Origin: Solimonas variicoloris DSM 15731
Lineage (GTDB): Bacteria > Pseudomonadota > Gammaproteobacteria > Nevskiales > Nevskiaceae
Direction of reading: 5' to 3'
Length of the DNA: 64,000 bases
Assembly (NCBI RefSeq): GCF_000382285.1
Contig: NZ_KB907925.1
Location: forward strand, 186,001-250,000
A model generated the notes under the pieces. The model searched no databases. It saw only the letters and a program-made list of their open reading frames with translations, and was not told where the DNA came from. Positions 1 through 8,145 of the stretch are shown here, piece by piece (positions within the stretch are counted from its first letter, which is position 1; each line of letters starts with the position of its first letter). A program made the position numbers and the translations under genes.

Positions 1-519
1 CCAGCCGAGATGCTCGGCGAGCAGGCCGCTGATCACGCGCGACAGCAGGATGCCGAGCAGCAGGCCGGTCATCACCGTGCCGACGATCTTGCCGCGATGG
101 GCGTCGGGCGCCAGCGTCGCGGCGGCCGGCACGATGTCCTGCGCGAGCGTCGCCGTCAGGCCGACCGCGAGGCTCGCCGGCAGCAGCCAGCCGATGCCCG
201 GCGCCGCCGCGCTGAGCAGCAGTGCGAAGCTCAGCAGCACGGCCTTGGCGACGATGATGCGGCGCCGGTCGTAGCGGTCGCCGAGCGGTGCGAGCAGCAG
301 GATGCCGAGCGCGTAGCCGAGTTGCGTCAGGGTCGGCACCAGGCCGACGAGCCGGCTGTCGCTGTGCAGATCGGCGCCGAGCACGCCGAGCATCGGCTGG
401 CTGTAGTACAGCGAAGCGACGCTGAGGCCGGCCGCGGTGGCCAGCAGCAGGATCAGCGAAGGCGCAAGGTTCGCGGTCGGTGCAGAAAGGTTTGCATGCA
501 TGGGTTGAATGGTAGACAT
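1..519 (-). CDS. MFS transporter, N-terminal part (cut by window edge)
   Basis: Inner-membrane major facilitator superfamily carrier; about 173 N-terminal residues are visible and the rest lies beyond base 1. Translation shows a hydrophilic start (MSTIQPMHAN), a first membrane segment (LILLLATAAGLSVASLYYSQ), and between the second and third helices the loop GDRYDRRR, the MFS signature after TM2. The YYSQPML stretch resembles DHA1-type drug/purine exporters of the NepI/YgaY type. The ATG is preceded by GGAG at 8 bases. It is divergent from the LysR gene at 616, with a 96-base gap, so it is the likely regulatory target. The transported compound cannot be read from the sequence. Confidence 0.85.
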   Translation of the reverse strand, partial: MSTIQPMHANLSAPTANLAPSLILLLATAAGLSVASLYYSQPMLGVLGADLHSDSRLVGLVPTLTQLGYALGILLLAPLGDRYDRRRIIVAKAVLLSFALLLSAAAPGIGWLLPASLAVGLTATLAQDIVPAAATLAPDAHRGKIVGTVMTGLLLGILLSRVISGLLAEHLGW

Positions 520-615
520 CGAGCGGCTCCAGTCTGGAAGCGACGTGCGCATTGTCCTTAGGCGGCTGGCGGCCTGGTAGGCGCGTCCTCTGCAGATCTG
601 CTATACGCTCCGCGC

Positions 616-1548
616 ATGGCCGTTGCTTCGTACACGCCGGGAACCGACCGCCTCGAACTGATGCAGACCTTCGTGCGCATCGTCGAGGCCGGCAGTCTGT
701 CGGCGGCCGCCGAGCAGCTCGGCACCACGCAGCCGACGGTTAGCCGTCGCCTGCAGACGCTGGAGCGCGCGCTCGGCCTGCGTCTGCTGCAGCGTTCGAC
801 GCACGGCCTGCGCATGACGCCCGACGGCGAGCGCTGCTACGCCGGCGCCAAGGCCCTGCTCGACGACTGGGAGGCGCTCGAAACCGAGCTGCGCGGCGCG
901 CAGGACGAGCCGGGCGGGCGGCTGCGCGTGGTCGTGCCGCACGCGTTCGGTCAGGGCCAGCTGATCGAGCCGCTGACCGACTACCTGCGCCGCTATCCGC
1001 GCGTCTCGGTCGAGTGGCTGCTGCATGACCGCCAGCCGGATTTCATCGCCGATGGCGTCGACTGTGCGATTCACGTCGGCGCCGTCGACGATCCGGCGGT
1101 CGTCGCGCAGCGGCTCGCCGAAGTGCCGCGCATCGTCGTCGCAGCGCCGTCGCTGCTCGGCGAAAACCCGCTGCCCGAGGCGCCACAAGCGCTCGCCGCA
1201 CTGCCCTGGCTCGCGCTGCGCACCTTCTATCGCGACGAGGTATCGCTGATCCGTCCGCAGGACGGCGCCCGCGAGCGCTTCGCAATCTGCCCGCGCCTGG
1301 CCACCGACAGCCTGTACGCGCTGCGCACTGCGGCGCTCGCCGGCCTCGGCGCGGCGATCGTCTCGGCCTGGCTGGTCGCCGACGACCTCGCGCGCGGCGA
1401 GTTGCGCCGCCTCGCGCCGCAGTGGGAGGCGCAGCCGCTGCCGGTCTACCTCGTCTATCCGCAGGCCCGCTTCTACCCGGCGCGCCTGCGCCGCTTCCTC
1501 GCGCTGATGCGCGAGCGCATGCCGATGATCGACGGCATGCGGCCCTGA
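616..1548 (+). CDS. LysR-family transcriptional regulator
   Basis: DNA-binding regulator of 310 residues, the usual LysR length. An N-terminal winged helix-turn-helix covers roughly residues 15-75 (VRIVEAGSLSAAAEQLG, then TTQPTVSRRLQTLE), followed by a periplasmic-binding-protein-like effector domain from about 100 to 300 (for example DGVDCAIHVGAVDD). It is transcribed away from the MFS transporter ending the window at base 519, the classic arrangement of a LysR regulator and the exporter it controls. Start ATG 616 has no obvious ribosome binding site; an in-frame ATG at 661 would still keep the helix-turn-helix. The ligand is unknown. Confidence 0.92.
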   Translation: MAVASYTPGTDRLELMQTFVRIVEAGSLSAAAEQLGTTQPTVSRRLQTLERALGLRLLQRSTHGLRMTPDGERCYAGAKALLDDWEALETELRGAQDEPGGRLRVVVPHAFGQGQLIEPLTDYLRRYPRVSVEWLLHDRQPDFIADGVDCAIHVGAVDDPAVVAQRLAEVPRIVVAAPSLLGENPLPEAPQALAALPWLALRTFYRDEVSLIRPQDGARERFAICPRLATDSLYALRTAALAGLGAAIVSAWLVADDLARGELRRLAPQWEAQPLPVYLVYPQARFYPARLRRFLALMRERMPMIDGMRP

Positions 1549-1669
1549 CCCGCACGAACCGACGCGGTTCGGAGCGGCACCGGCGTTCCATTTCGCGGAG
1601 CGGACAACGCTCCCGGTGCTGCGCGACTTCCGCCGTCTTTGGGCCGGTCGGCGCCGTATACGGGTTTCC

Positions 1670-1706
1670 TATGCGCCGTCGTGCCGTCCAGCCTCGAATT
1701 CCTACG
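1670..1706 (+). promoter_or_regulatory. Bipartite promoter-like motif, copy A
   Basis: TATGC (1670-1674), 18 bases, then CTCGAATTCCTACG (1693-1706), ending 54 bases before the ATG of the small membrane protein at 1761. The same two boxes at the same 18-base spacing occur at 3341-3377 (+) and 3255-3291 (-), each 55-62 bases from a start codon. Upstream, GTATAC at 1656-1661 lines up with the TTTATA box of copy B. It looks like a promoter or a shared activator site; no known consensus was recognised. Confidence 0.55.
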
Positions 1707-1760
1707 GGCGTCCCGATTCCAATACCGACGCCGCATCCGCGGCCGCGTATCGGATTCGCC

Positions 1761-1874
1761 ATGAGCAGCTTGTTCTTTCTCGGCCTGGGTGTGAGCGGTG
1801 TGGTGCTGCTGTTGCTCTATGCCCGCAGCAAAAGCCGCCGCCAGCGTCAGTTGTACCGGCGCTCCCGCTCCTGA
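1761..1874 (+). CDS. Small single-pass membrane protein, paralogue of the pre-kdpF peptide
   Basis: 37 residues: one hydrophobic helix (LFFLGLGVSGVVLLLLYA) followed by a very basic tail (RSKSRRQRQLYRRSRS). The core FLGLGVxGxxLxLxY repeats in the 27-residue peptide at 3439 before kdpF, and both have the same bipartite upstream motif, so they look like duplicated cassettes. It lies 55 bases before the porin-like gene and may share its transcript. The positive-inside rule suggests the C-terminus faces the cytoplasm. Function unknown. No strong ribosome binding site is visible; conservation with the second copy is the main support for translation. Confidence 0.55.
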   Translation: MSSLFFLGLGVSGVVLLLLYARSKSRRQRQLYRRSRS

Positions 1875-1929
1875 AGGCGGGCCAGACCGCCGTCTCCGAT
1901 CGCGCCATCCATCCGCGCGAGGTTTTTCC

Positions 1930-2637
1930 ATGCATCTACTTACCAGCTTCCCGGCAGCGGCGTTCATCGCGGCTGCCTCGCTGGCGGCGCCGGCCGCCGC
2001 CACGGCATCCACCGCCACAGGCAATGTCGGCGCCTTCAGCGAATACCTGTATCGCGGTGTCGAGCAATCGAACGGCGCCGCGATCCAGGGCGGGATCGAC
2101 TACGCGCACGACAGCGGCCTGTACATCGGCACCTGGGCGTCGAACACCGATTTCGCCGGCAGCCAGGGCACGGTGTCGGACGAGATCGACGTCTACGGTG
2201 GCTACACGCATTCGTTTGGCGCGGTGACGATCGACGTCGGCGCCTACTTCTACTACTACCGCGACGATACCTCGCTCGACACCATCGAGTACTACCTCGG
2301 CCTGAGCGCCGGCCGTTTCGGGGCCAAGGCCTACTACACCGGCGACTACTTTGGCACCGACGAGGACGGCTTCTACGTCACGGCCAGCTATGCGCTGCCG
2401 CTCGGCGATACGCTGGCGCTGACGCCGCAGGTCGGCTACAGCGTTGGCGATGGCCCGCGCGCTTTCGTGATCGCGGCCTTCGATCCGGAGCCATCCGACC
2501 ATTACCTCGACTACAGCCTGACCCTGACCAAGACGCTGGACGATGGCCTGAGCTTCTCGCTGGCATTGATCGGCACCGATCTGCACGACGACGACGAAAA
2601 GGTGGTCGTGGGCCTGAAGAAAACGTTCGAGCTCTGA
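1930..2637 (+). CDS. TorF-family putative porin (TIGR02001/PF09694 type)
   Basis: 235 residues with a signal peptide (hydrophobic stretch to about residue 25, cleavage after an AAAT-AST region) and then alternating amphipathic beta strands rich in Tyr and Gly, ending in a C-terminal aromatic/hydrophobic residue pattern (KKTFEL), as in outer-membrane barrels. The early motif GAFSEYLYRGVEQSNG is characteristic of the gcw_chp/TorF family of small putative porins. The ATG at 1930 follows GAGG (1920-1922 region). It sits behind a small membrane protein and ahead of a strong terminator, near the kdp potassium operon. Substrate unknown. Confidence 0.85.
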   Translation: MHLLTSFPAAAFIAAASLAAPAAATASTATGNVGAFSEYLYRGVEQSNGAAIQGGIDYAHDSGLYIGTWASNTDFAGSQGTVSDEIDVYGGYTHSFGAVTIDVGAYFYYYRDDTSLDTIEYYLGLSAGRFGAKAYYTGDYFGTDEDGFYVTASYALPLGDTLALTPQVGYSVGDGPRAFVIAAFDPEPSDHYLDYSLTLTKTLDDGLSFSLALIGTDLHDDDEKVVVGLKKTFEL

Positions 2638-2658
2638 CGACTTCGTTCCGCGTAAAGC

Positions 2659-2687
2659 AAAAGGGCCGCAGCGATGCGGCCCTTTTT
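2659..2687 (+). terminator. Intrinsic terminator of the porin gene
   Basis: A perfect 12-bp stem (AAAAGGGCCGCA / TGCGGCCCTTTT) with a GCGA loop and a T run lies 21 bases after the porin stop codon. The A run on the other side makes it usable in both directions, so it also serves the convergent GNAT gene ending at 2705. Confidence 0.92.
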
Positions 2688-2704
2688 GCTGCGGATTCCC
2701 GCGT

Positions 2705-3199
2705 TCACGTTGGGCGCAGCGGGACGACCCTGGCGCCGTGACGGGCAATGTCGTGCGCCGGCGGGTGCTGCGCGACGTCGATCTCGAGCGTGATCGCGTA
2801 GTCGCGATAGCCGACGGAACGCCAGAAGGCGATTCCGGCGGGGTTGGCCGTCAGCGCTTCGACGGTCAGGCGCTTGCCGGCCGGCCAGATCCGCCGCCGC
2901 AGCAGTTCGACCGCGGAGCGGCCGACACCGTGGCGCCGCGCGTTCGGCAGGACCATGAATTGACGCAGGTAGATCTCCGCGGCGTGCTCGCGGAACAGCG
3001 CATACGCGCGCAGATGGCCGGCGGCGCTGAACAGCACCGCCCGATAGCGTCCCGAGCCGAGCCAGCGCTGGAAGCGCCGGCGCAATTCGACCGGGTCGGT
3101 CGGCCCGGTATCGGCACCGTCCCGTATCAGTTGCAGATTCAGCCAGGCCAGGGCCTTGCAGTCGTCGAAGCTGGCGTAGCGGTATTGCAGGGCGTCCAC
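2705..3199 (-). CDS. GNAT-family N-acetyltransferase
   Basis: 164 residues with the GNAT fold: strand/helix 1 (YRYASFDDCKALAWLNLQLI), then acetyl-CoA binding motif A around residues 90-110 (LPNARRHGVGRSAVELL, the Q/RxxGxG/A pyrophosphate loop), and motif B (LTANPAGIAFWRSVGY). It would transfer an acetyl group to an amine of a small molecule or protein; the acceptor is unknown. The start is GTG 3199, chosen because GGAGG lies 7 bases upstream. The promoter region, shared divergently with the kdp operon, carries the minus-strand copy of the bipartite motif, suggesting common control with the kdp-side genes. Confidence 0.88.
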   Translation of the reverse strand: MDALQYRYASFDDCKALAWLNLQLIRDGADTGPTDPVELRRRFQRWLGSGRYRAVLFSAAGHLRAYALFREHAAEIYLRQFMVLPNARRHGVGRSAVELLRRRIWPAGKRLTVEALTANPAGIAFWRSVGYRDYAITLEIDVAQHPPAHDIARHGARVVPLRPT

Positions 3200-3254
3200 C
3201 CGAAACCTCCGGTCTCGCCGCCGAGCGCGGCCGCTGCATTACAGGATTGCGGGA

Positions 3255-3291
3255 CGTAGGAAAACGAGATCGGACGATGCGCGCCGGCATA
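3255..3291 (-). promoter_or_regulatory. Bipartite promoter-like motif, copy C
   Basis: On the minus strand TATGC (3291-3287), 18 bases, then CTCGTTTTCCTACG (3268-3255), 55 bases before the GTG of the acetyltransferase gene. It matches copies A and B in 12 of 14 bases of the second box and all five of the first, at identical spacing. Confidence 0.5.
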
Positions 3292-3325
3292 GGCGCGGCA
3301 TAGGAATCCGGTGCCGCGCGGCGGA

Positions 3326-3342
3326 TTTATATGCGTTCTATA
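3326..3342 (+). promoter_or_regulatory. Candidate KdpE operator (direct repeat)
   Basis: TTTATA-N5-TCTATA, two half-sites 11 bases apart in an otherwise GC-rich intergenic region, 113 to 97 bases before the first small ORF of the kdp transcript. The E. coli KdpE site upstream of kdpFABC has the form TTTATA-N5-TTTACA as I recall it, so the geometry fits. KdpE itself is encoded at 10857. It is an inferred site. Confidence 0.5.
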
Positions 3343-3377
3343 TGCCCGGCGACGCGCCGGCGTCTCGAATTCCTACG
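3341..3377 (+). promoter_or_regulatory. Bipartite promoter-like motif, copy B (kdp operon)
   Basis: TATGC (3341-3345), 18 bases, CTCGAATTCCTACG (3364-3377), 61 bases before ATG 3439. The second box is identical to copy A over 14 bases. It overlaps the right half of the candidate KdpE repeat by two bases, as expected if a core promoter sits just downstream of an activator site. Confidence 0.55.
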
Positions 3378-3438
3378 CGCTCAAGCGCTCCAATGGCGCC
3401 TGCCGCAAAGGGCGGTGACCACTCAAGGAGTCGGACCC

Positions 3439-3522
3439 ATGGTCGACTTCATCTTCCTCGGACTGGGCGTGATCGGCTTCGCGCTGATGCTCGTCTACGT
3501 GCGCATCTGCCAGAACCTCTGA
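3439..3522 (+). CDS. 27-residue membrane peptide preceding kdpF
   Basis: A 27-residue ORF with a perfect AAGGAG ribosome binding site 8 bases before the ATG. It is almost entirely one transmembrane helix (FIFLGLGVIGFALMLVYV) ending in RICQNL. It is not KdpF, which follows separately at 3534, 11 bases after this stop codon. Similar tiny hydrophobic ORFs with a C-terminal R-x-C-x-x-L ending occur upstream of kdpF in other bacteria as far as I recall, usually unannotated. Likely co-translated with the Kdp complex, so a possible accessory subunit or assembly factor; this role is inference. Confidence 0.7.
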   Translation: MVDFIFLGLGVIGFALMLVYVRICQNL

Positions 3523-3533
3523 GTCGCACGGCC

Positions 3534-3620
3534 ATGCTCGATGACATCCTCGGCGGCTGCGTCGCCGCATTCCTCTTCGTCTACCTCGTCTACGTGCTCG
3601 CACGTCCCGAGAAGTTCTGA
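3534..3620 (+). CDS. kdpF: Potassium-transporting ATPase subunit KdpF
   Basis: 28 residues (MLDDILGGCVAAFLFVYLVY followed by VLARPEKF), one membrane helix with the VYxLxxPExF ending seen in KdpF of other proteobacteria. KdpF is the lipid-like stabiliser of the KdpABC high-affinity K+ pump. It lies between the unknown 27-residue peptide and kdpA, with 21 bases to the kdpA start, and is part of the same operon. The size and C-terminus match the family (E. coli KdpF is 29 residues). Confidence 0.9.
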   Translation: MLDDILGGCVAAFLFVYLVYVLARPEKF

Positions 3621-3641
3621 TCGCCGACCCGGGAGCCTGTG

Positions 3642-5351
3642 ATGACCGTCAACGGTTGGCTGCAAATTCTTTTCTATTGCGCGCTGCTGTTGCTGAGCGT
3701 GCGGCCGCTCGGCGGCTATCTGCATCGCCTGTTCGCCGGCGAGCGGGTGCTGCTCACGCCGGTGCTCGGCCTGATCGAGCGCGGTTTCTATCGCCTGGCC
3801 GGCGTCGATGCGAAGCAGGAGCAGGGCTGGCTCGCCTACGCGATCGCCATGCTGGTCTTCAACCTGCTCGGCTTCGTGCTGCTGTACGCGATGCTGCGCA
3901 CGCAGCAGTGGCTGCCGCTGAATCCGCAGCAGCTGCCGAATCTGCCTGCCGATCTCGCCTTCAATACGGCGATGAGCTTCACGACCAACACCAACTGGCA
4001 GGCGTACGGCGGCGAAGCGACGATGAGCTATTTCTCGCAAATGGTCGGACTCGCCGTGCAGAACTTCCTGTCGGCGGCGACCGGCATCGCGCTGGCGCTG
4101 GCGCTGATTCGCGGTTTCGCGCGCAAGTCGGCGCAGGCGATCGGCAACGCCTGGGTCGATCTGACGCGCGCCACGCTGTACCTGCTGCTGCCGGTCTGCC
4201 TGGTGTTCGCCGTGGTGCTGATCTGGCAGGGCGTGCCGCAGAACTTTTCCGCCTACATCGAGGCGACGACGCTGGAGGGCGCCAAACAGCTGATCGCGCA
4301 GGGCCCGATCGCCTCACAGGAAGTGATCAAGGTGCTCGGCACCAACGGCGGCGGCTTCCTCAATGCCAATTCCTCGCATCCGTTCGAGAACCCGACGCCG
4401 CTGAGCAATCTGGTCGAGATGCTGGCGATCTTCCTGATCGGCGCCGCGCTGACCGACGTGTTCGGCCGCGCCGTCGGCAACCGCTGGCAGGGCCACGCGA
4501 TCCTCGGCGCGATGATGGTGCTGTTCATCGCCGGCGTCGCCGCGGCGTACTGGGCGGAGAGCGCGGCGCCGAATGCGCTGGCGCATTTCGACGCCGTGCA
4601 GGCTACCGGCAATCTCGAAGGCAAGGAGACGCGCTTCGGCATCGCCAGCTCGGCGTTGTTCGCGGTGATCACCACGGCCGCGTCCTGCGGCGCCGTCAAT
4701 GCCATGCACGACAGCTTCACCGCGCTCGGCGGCGCCGTGCCGCTGCTCAACATGATGCTCGGCGAGGTCATCATCGGCGGCGTCGGCGCCGGCTTCTACG
4801 GCATGATGCTGTACGCGCTGATCGCGATCTTCATGGCGGGCCTGATGGTCGGCCGCACGCCGGAGTACGTCGGCAAGAAGATCGAGGCGCGCGAGATCAA
4901 GCTCGCCTCGCTCGCGGTGCTCGCCGCGCCGCTGGCGATCCTCGGCTTCACGGCGATCGCCTGCGTGCTGCCGGCCGGCCTCAAGGGGCTCGCCAATGCC
5001 GGCCCGCACGGCTTCTCCGAAATGCTCTACGCCTACAGCTCGGCCGCCGCTAACAACGGCAGCGCGTTCGCCGGCCTCTCCGCAAATTCGGTCTTCTACA
5101 ACGTGACGCTCGGCCTGGCGATGCTGATCGGCCGCTTCGCGATCATCGTGCCGATGCTGGCGATCGCCGGCAGCCTTGCCGCCAAGAAGCAGGTGCCCGC
5201 CTCGGCCGGCACGCTGCCGACCGACGGCGGTCTGTTCGTCGCGCTCGTCGTCGCCGTCGTCCTCGTCTTCGGCGGCCTTACCTTCCTGCCGTCGCTGGTC
5301 CTTGGCCCGATCGCCGAGCACGTGACGATGCTCGCCGGCAGCCGCTACTGA
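3642..5351 (+). CDS. kdpA: Potassium-transporting ATPase, K+-binding channel subunit KdpA
   Basis: 569 residues, inner-membrane channel-like subunit that selects K+ in the KdpFABC pump. The four degenerate selectivity-filter repeats are visible, including [12 protein letters not shown] near residue 115, [18 protein letters not shown] near 230, and [17 protein letters not shown] near 370. About ten transmembrane helices. GGGAG lies 6 bases before ATG 3642; an overlapping GTG one codon earlier is possible but leaves only 3 bases of spacing. Second gene of the structural set F-A-B-C, 32 bases before kdpB. Expected to be induced by K+ limitation through KdpD/KdpE encoded downstream. Confidence 0.98.
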   Translation: MTVNGWLQILFYCALLLLSVRPLGGYLHRLFAGERVLLTPVLGLIERGFYRLAGVDAKQEQGWLAYAIAMLVFNLLGFVLLYAMLRTQQWLPLNPQQLPNLPADLAFNTAMSFTTNTNWQAYGGEATMSYFSQMVGLAVQNFLSAATGIALALALIRGFARKSAQAIGNAWVDLTRATLYLLLPVCLVFAVVLIWQGVPQNFSAYIEATTLEGAKQLIAQGPIASQEVIKVLGTNGGGFLNANSSHPFENPTPLSNLVEMLAIFLIGAALTDVFGRAVGNRWQGHAILGAMMVLFIAGVAAAYWAESAAPNALAHFDAVQATGNLEGKETRFGIASSALFAVITTAASCGAVNAMHDSFTALGGAVPLLNMMLGEVIIGGVGAGFYGMMLYALIAIFMAGLMVGRTPEYVGKKIEAREIKLASLAVLAAPLAILGFTAIACVLPAGLKGLANAGPHGFSEMLYAYSSAAANNGSAFAGLSANSVFYNVTLGLAMLIGRFAIIVPMLAIAGSLAAKKQVPASAGTLPTDGGLFVALVVAVVLVFGGLTFLPSLVLGPIAEHVTMLAGSRY

Positions 5352-5383
5352 GGCCCGTGTCCCGGCCTCCCAGGAATTCCTTC

Positions 5384-7429
5384 ATGAAACCCGTTCAAGC
5401 CTCCGCGTCTTCCGGCTTGTGGATCGGCGCGCTCGTGGATGCCGCGCGCAAGCTCGATCCGCGCCGCCTGATTCGCAACCCGGTGATGTTCACGACCGGT
5501 CTCGTCGCCTGCGTCGCCACCGTGCTGTTCGTGCGCGATGCCATCGGCGGCGCGCCGCAGCTGCTGTTCTCCGGACAGATCATCGTCTGGCTGTGGTTCA
5601 CGGTGCTGTTCGCCAACTTCGCCGAGGCGCTCGCCGAAGGCCGTGGCAAGGCGCAGGCGGCGGCGCTGCGGCACACGCGCACGCAAACCCGCGCGCGGCG
5701 CCTGAATCGCAACGGCGGCGATGCCGCGTTCACCTGGGTCTCGGCCACCGAGCTGCGCGCCAACGATCTGGTGCGGGTGGAGGCCGGCGAATTCATTCCC
5801 GGCGACGGCGAAGTCGTCGAGGGCGTGGCGACCGTCGACGAGTCGGCGATCACCGGCGAATCGGCACCGGTGGTGCGCGAATCCGGCGGCGACCGCTCGG
5901 CCGTCACCGGCGGCACGCGCGTGCTGTCCGACTGGATCAAGATCCGCATCACCGCCGCCGGTTCCAGCTTCCTCGACCGCATGATCGCGCTGGTCGAGGG
6001 CGCGGCGCGGCAGAAGACGCCGAACGAGCTGGCGCTGAACGTGCTGCTCGCCGGCATGACGCTGATCTTCATCCTCGCCTGCGCGAGCATCCCGAGCTTC
6101 GCCGCATACGCCGGCGGCCAGGTGTCGGTGATCGTGCTGATCGCGCTGTTCGTGACACTGATCCCGACGACGATCGGCGCGCTGCTGTCGGCGATCGGCA
6201 TCGCCGGCATGAACCGTCTGGTGCGCTTCAACGTGCTGGCGATGTCCGGCCGTGCCGTCGAAGCTGCCGGCGATGTCGACACGCTGCTGCTCGACAAGAC
6301 CGGCACCATCACGCTCGGCAATCGCCAGGCCGCCGACTTCCTTCCGGCGCCGGGCATCGAGGCGCGCGAACTCGCCGAGGCGGCACAGCTCGCCAGCCTC
6401 GCCGACGAGACGCCGGAAGGGCGCTCGATCGTCGTATTGGCCAAGGAGCGCTTCGGCATCCGCGCGCGCGATGTCGCCGATCTGCACGCGCGCTTCGTGC
6501 CGTTCAGCGCGCAGACGCGCATGTCCGGCGTCGATCTCGGCGGCGGCGAGATCCGCAAGGGCGCGGTCGACGCGATCGTCGAGTACATCAAGGCGCACGG
6601 CCACGGCGAGCCGGTGCCGGGGGCGGTGCTCGAAGACGTCGAGCGCGTCGCCAAGGCCGGCGGCACGCCGCTGGCCGTGGCGCGCGACGGCCGCGTGCTC
6701 GGCATCGTGCATCTGAAGGACATCGTCAAGAACGGCATCAGGAGCCGCTTCGCCGAATTGCGCCGCATGGGCATCAAGACGGTGATGATCACCGGCGACA
6801 ATCCGCTGACCGCCGCCGCGATCGCCGCCGAAGCCGGCGTCGACGACTTCCTCGCGCAGGCCAAGCCGGAAGACAAGCTGGCGCTGATCCGCAGCGAACA
6901 GGCGCAGGGCAAGCTGGTGGCGATGTGCGGCGACGGCACCAACGACGCGCCGGCGCTGGCGCAGGCCGACGTCGGCGTGGCGATGCAGACCGGCACGCAG
7001 GCGGCGCGCGAGGCCGGCAACATGGTCGATCTCGATTCCGATCCGACCAAGCTCATCGAGATCGTCGCGATCGGCAAGCAGCTGCTGATCACGCGCGGCG
7101 CGCTGACCACGTTCTCGGTATCGAACGACGTCGCCAAGTACTTCGCGATCCTGCCGGCGATGTTCGCGACGATCTATCCGCCGCTGGCGGTGCTCAACAT
7201 CATGAAGCTCGGTTCGCCGCAGTCGGCGATCCTGTCGGCGACGATCTTCAACGCCCTCATCATCCTGCTGCTGGTGCCGCTGGCGCTGCGCGGCGTGAAG
7301 TACCGGCCGGCGCCGGCCGCCAGCCTGCTGGCGCGCAATCTGGCGATCTACGGCCTCGGCGGCCTCGTCGCGCCGTTCATCGGCATCAAGCTGATCGACC
7401 TCGCGCTCAATGCCATCGGTCTCGTCTGA
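5384..7429 (+). CDS. kdpB: Potassium-transporting P-type ATPase catalytic subunit KdpB
   Basis: 681 residues, against 682 in E. coli. It hydrolyses ATP to drive K+ uptake through KdpA. Visible motifs: actuator TGES (157-160), phosphorylation site DKTGTIT with the acceptor Asp at about 304, nucleotide-binding domain, TGDN (about 470) and hinge [10 protein letters not shown] (from about 516). The Ser of TGES is the residue whose phosphorylation inhibits E. coli KdpB. ATG 5384 has AGGAA upstream; an earlier in-frame GTG at 5357 would overlap the kdpA 3' region without a binding site. 12 bases separate it from kdpC. Confidence 0.98.
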   Translation: MKPVQASASSGLWIGALVDAARKLDPRRLIRNPVMFTTGLVACVATVLFVRDAIGGAPQLLFSGQIIVWLWFTVLFANFAEALAEGRGKAQAAALRHTRTQTRARRLNRNGGDAAFTWVSATELRANDLVRVEAGEFIPGDGEVVEGVATVDESAITGESAPVVRESGGDRSAVTGGTRVLSDWIKIRITAAGSSFLDRMIALVEGAARQKTPNELALNVLLAGMTLIFILACASIPSFAAYAGGQVSVIVLIALFVTLIPTTIGALLSAIGIAGMNRLVRFNVLAMSGRAVEAAGDVDTLLLDKTGTITLGNRQAADFLPAPGIEARELAEAAQLASLADETPEGRSIVVLAKERFGIRARDVADLHARFVPFSAQTRMSGVDLGGGEIRKGAVDAIVEYIKAHGHGEPVPGAVLEDVERVAKAGGTPLAVARDGRVLGIVHLKDIVKNGIRSRFAELRRMGIKTVMITGDNPLTAAAIAAEAGVDDFLAQAKPEDKLALIRSEQAQGKLVAMCGDGTNDAPALAQADVGVAMQTGTQAAREAGNMVDLDSDPTKLIEIVAIGKQLLITRGALTTFSVSNDVAKYFAILPAMFATIYPPLAVLNIMKLGSPQSAILSATIFNALIILLLVPLALRGVKYRPAPAASLLARNLAIYGLGGLVAPFIGIKLIDLALNAIGLV

Positions 7430-7441
7430 GGAAATCCGGTC

Positions 7442-8026
7442 ATGAAAACCGTCCTGCGTCCTGCGCTGGTCATGCTGCTGCTGTTCACGCTGCTGACCGG
7501 CGTCGCTTATCCGCTTGCCGTCACCGGCCTCGGTCAGCTGCTGTTCCGCGCACAGGCGAACGGCTCGCTGCTCGAACGCGACGGCCAGCTCGTCGGCTCG
7601 GCCCTGCTTGGCCAGAACTTCAGCGCCGAGCGCTATTTCCACGGCCGCCCGTCGGCGGCGGGCAGCGCCGGTTACGACGCCAGCTCATCCAGCGGCAGCA
7701 ATCTCGGAGCGTCGAGCCAAGCGTTGCAGGATCGCATCGCCGGCGATGTGGCCAGGCTGCAGGCCGAAAACCCGGGTGTGCCGGTGCCGGCCGATCTCGT
7801 CACCGCCTCGGGCAGCGGTCTGGACCCGCACATCTCGCCGGACGGGGCGCTGTTCCAGGTGCCGCGCGTCGCCCGCGCGCGCGGTCTCGACGAGGCGAAG
7901 CTGCGCGCGCTGGTCGCGGCGCACGTCGAGGGGCGCACCCTGGGGTTGCTCGGCGAGCCGCGCGTCAACGTGCTCGAACTGAACCTGGCGCTGGATGCCG
8001 CTGCCGCGCCGAAGTCGGGGGAGTGA
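7442..8026 (+). CDS. kdpC: Potassium-transporting ATPase subunit KdpC
   Basis: 194 residues: one N-terminal membrane helix ([20 protein letters not shown]) and a periplasmic domain with the family motifs SALLGQNF near residue 55, YFHGRPSA near 67 and [13 protein letters not shown] near 120. KdpC joins KdpA and KdpB and is thought to raise K+ affinity. GAGGAAA lies just upstream of ATG 7442. About 120 bases separate it from kdpD, with no clear terminator, so the sensor kinase is probably on the same transcript. Confidence 0.97.
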   Translation: MKTVLRPALVMLLLFTLLTGVAYPLAVTGLGQLLFRAQANGSLLERDGQLVGSALLGQNFSAERYFHGRPSAAGSAGYDASSSSGSNLGASSQALQDRIAGDVARLQAENPGVPVPADLVTASGSGLDPHISPDGALFQVPRVARARGLDEAKLRALVAAHVEGRTLGLLGEPRVNVLELNLALDAAAAPKSGE

Positions 8027-8145
8027 TCCTGCGGCCCGCGACCGGCCCCGCGGCCGGCGGCGCCGGGCCGCCCTTTTGGCGCATCGCCGCCGGCGCCATA
8101 CTGCGCGCGTGATCCGCACCTGCCCTCTAGCCGACGGAACCTGTC

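Noticed and set aside
5345-7642. Long minus-strand open frames opposite kdpB, for example 765 codons
   Set aside because: They arise from the third-position GC bias of the plus-strand genes; composition is His/Arg/Asp-rich with no domain, and the plus strand carries well-conserved proteins.
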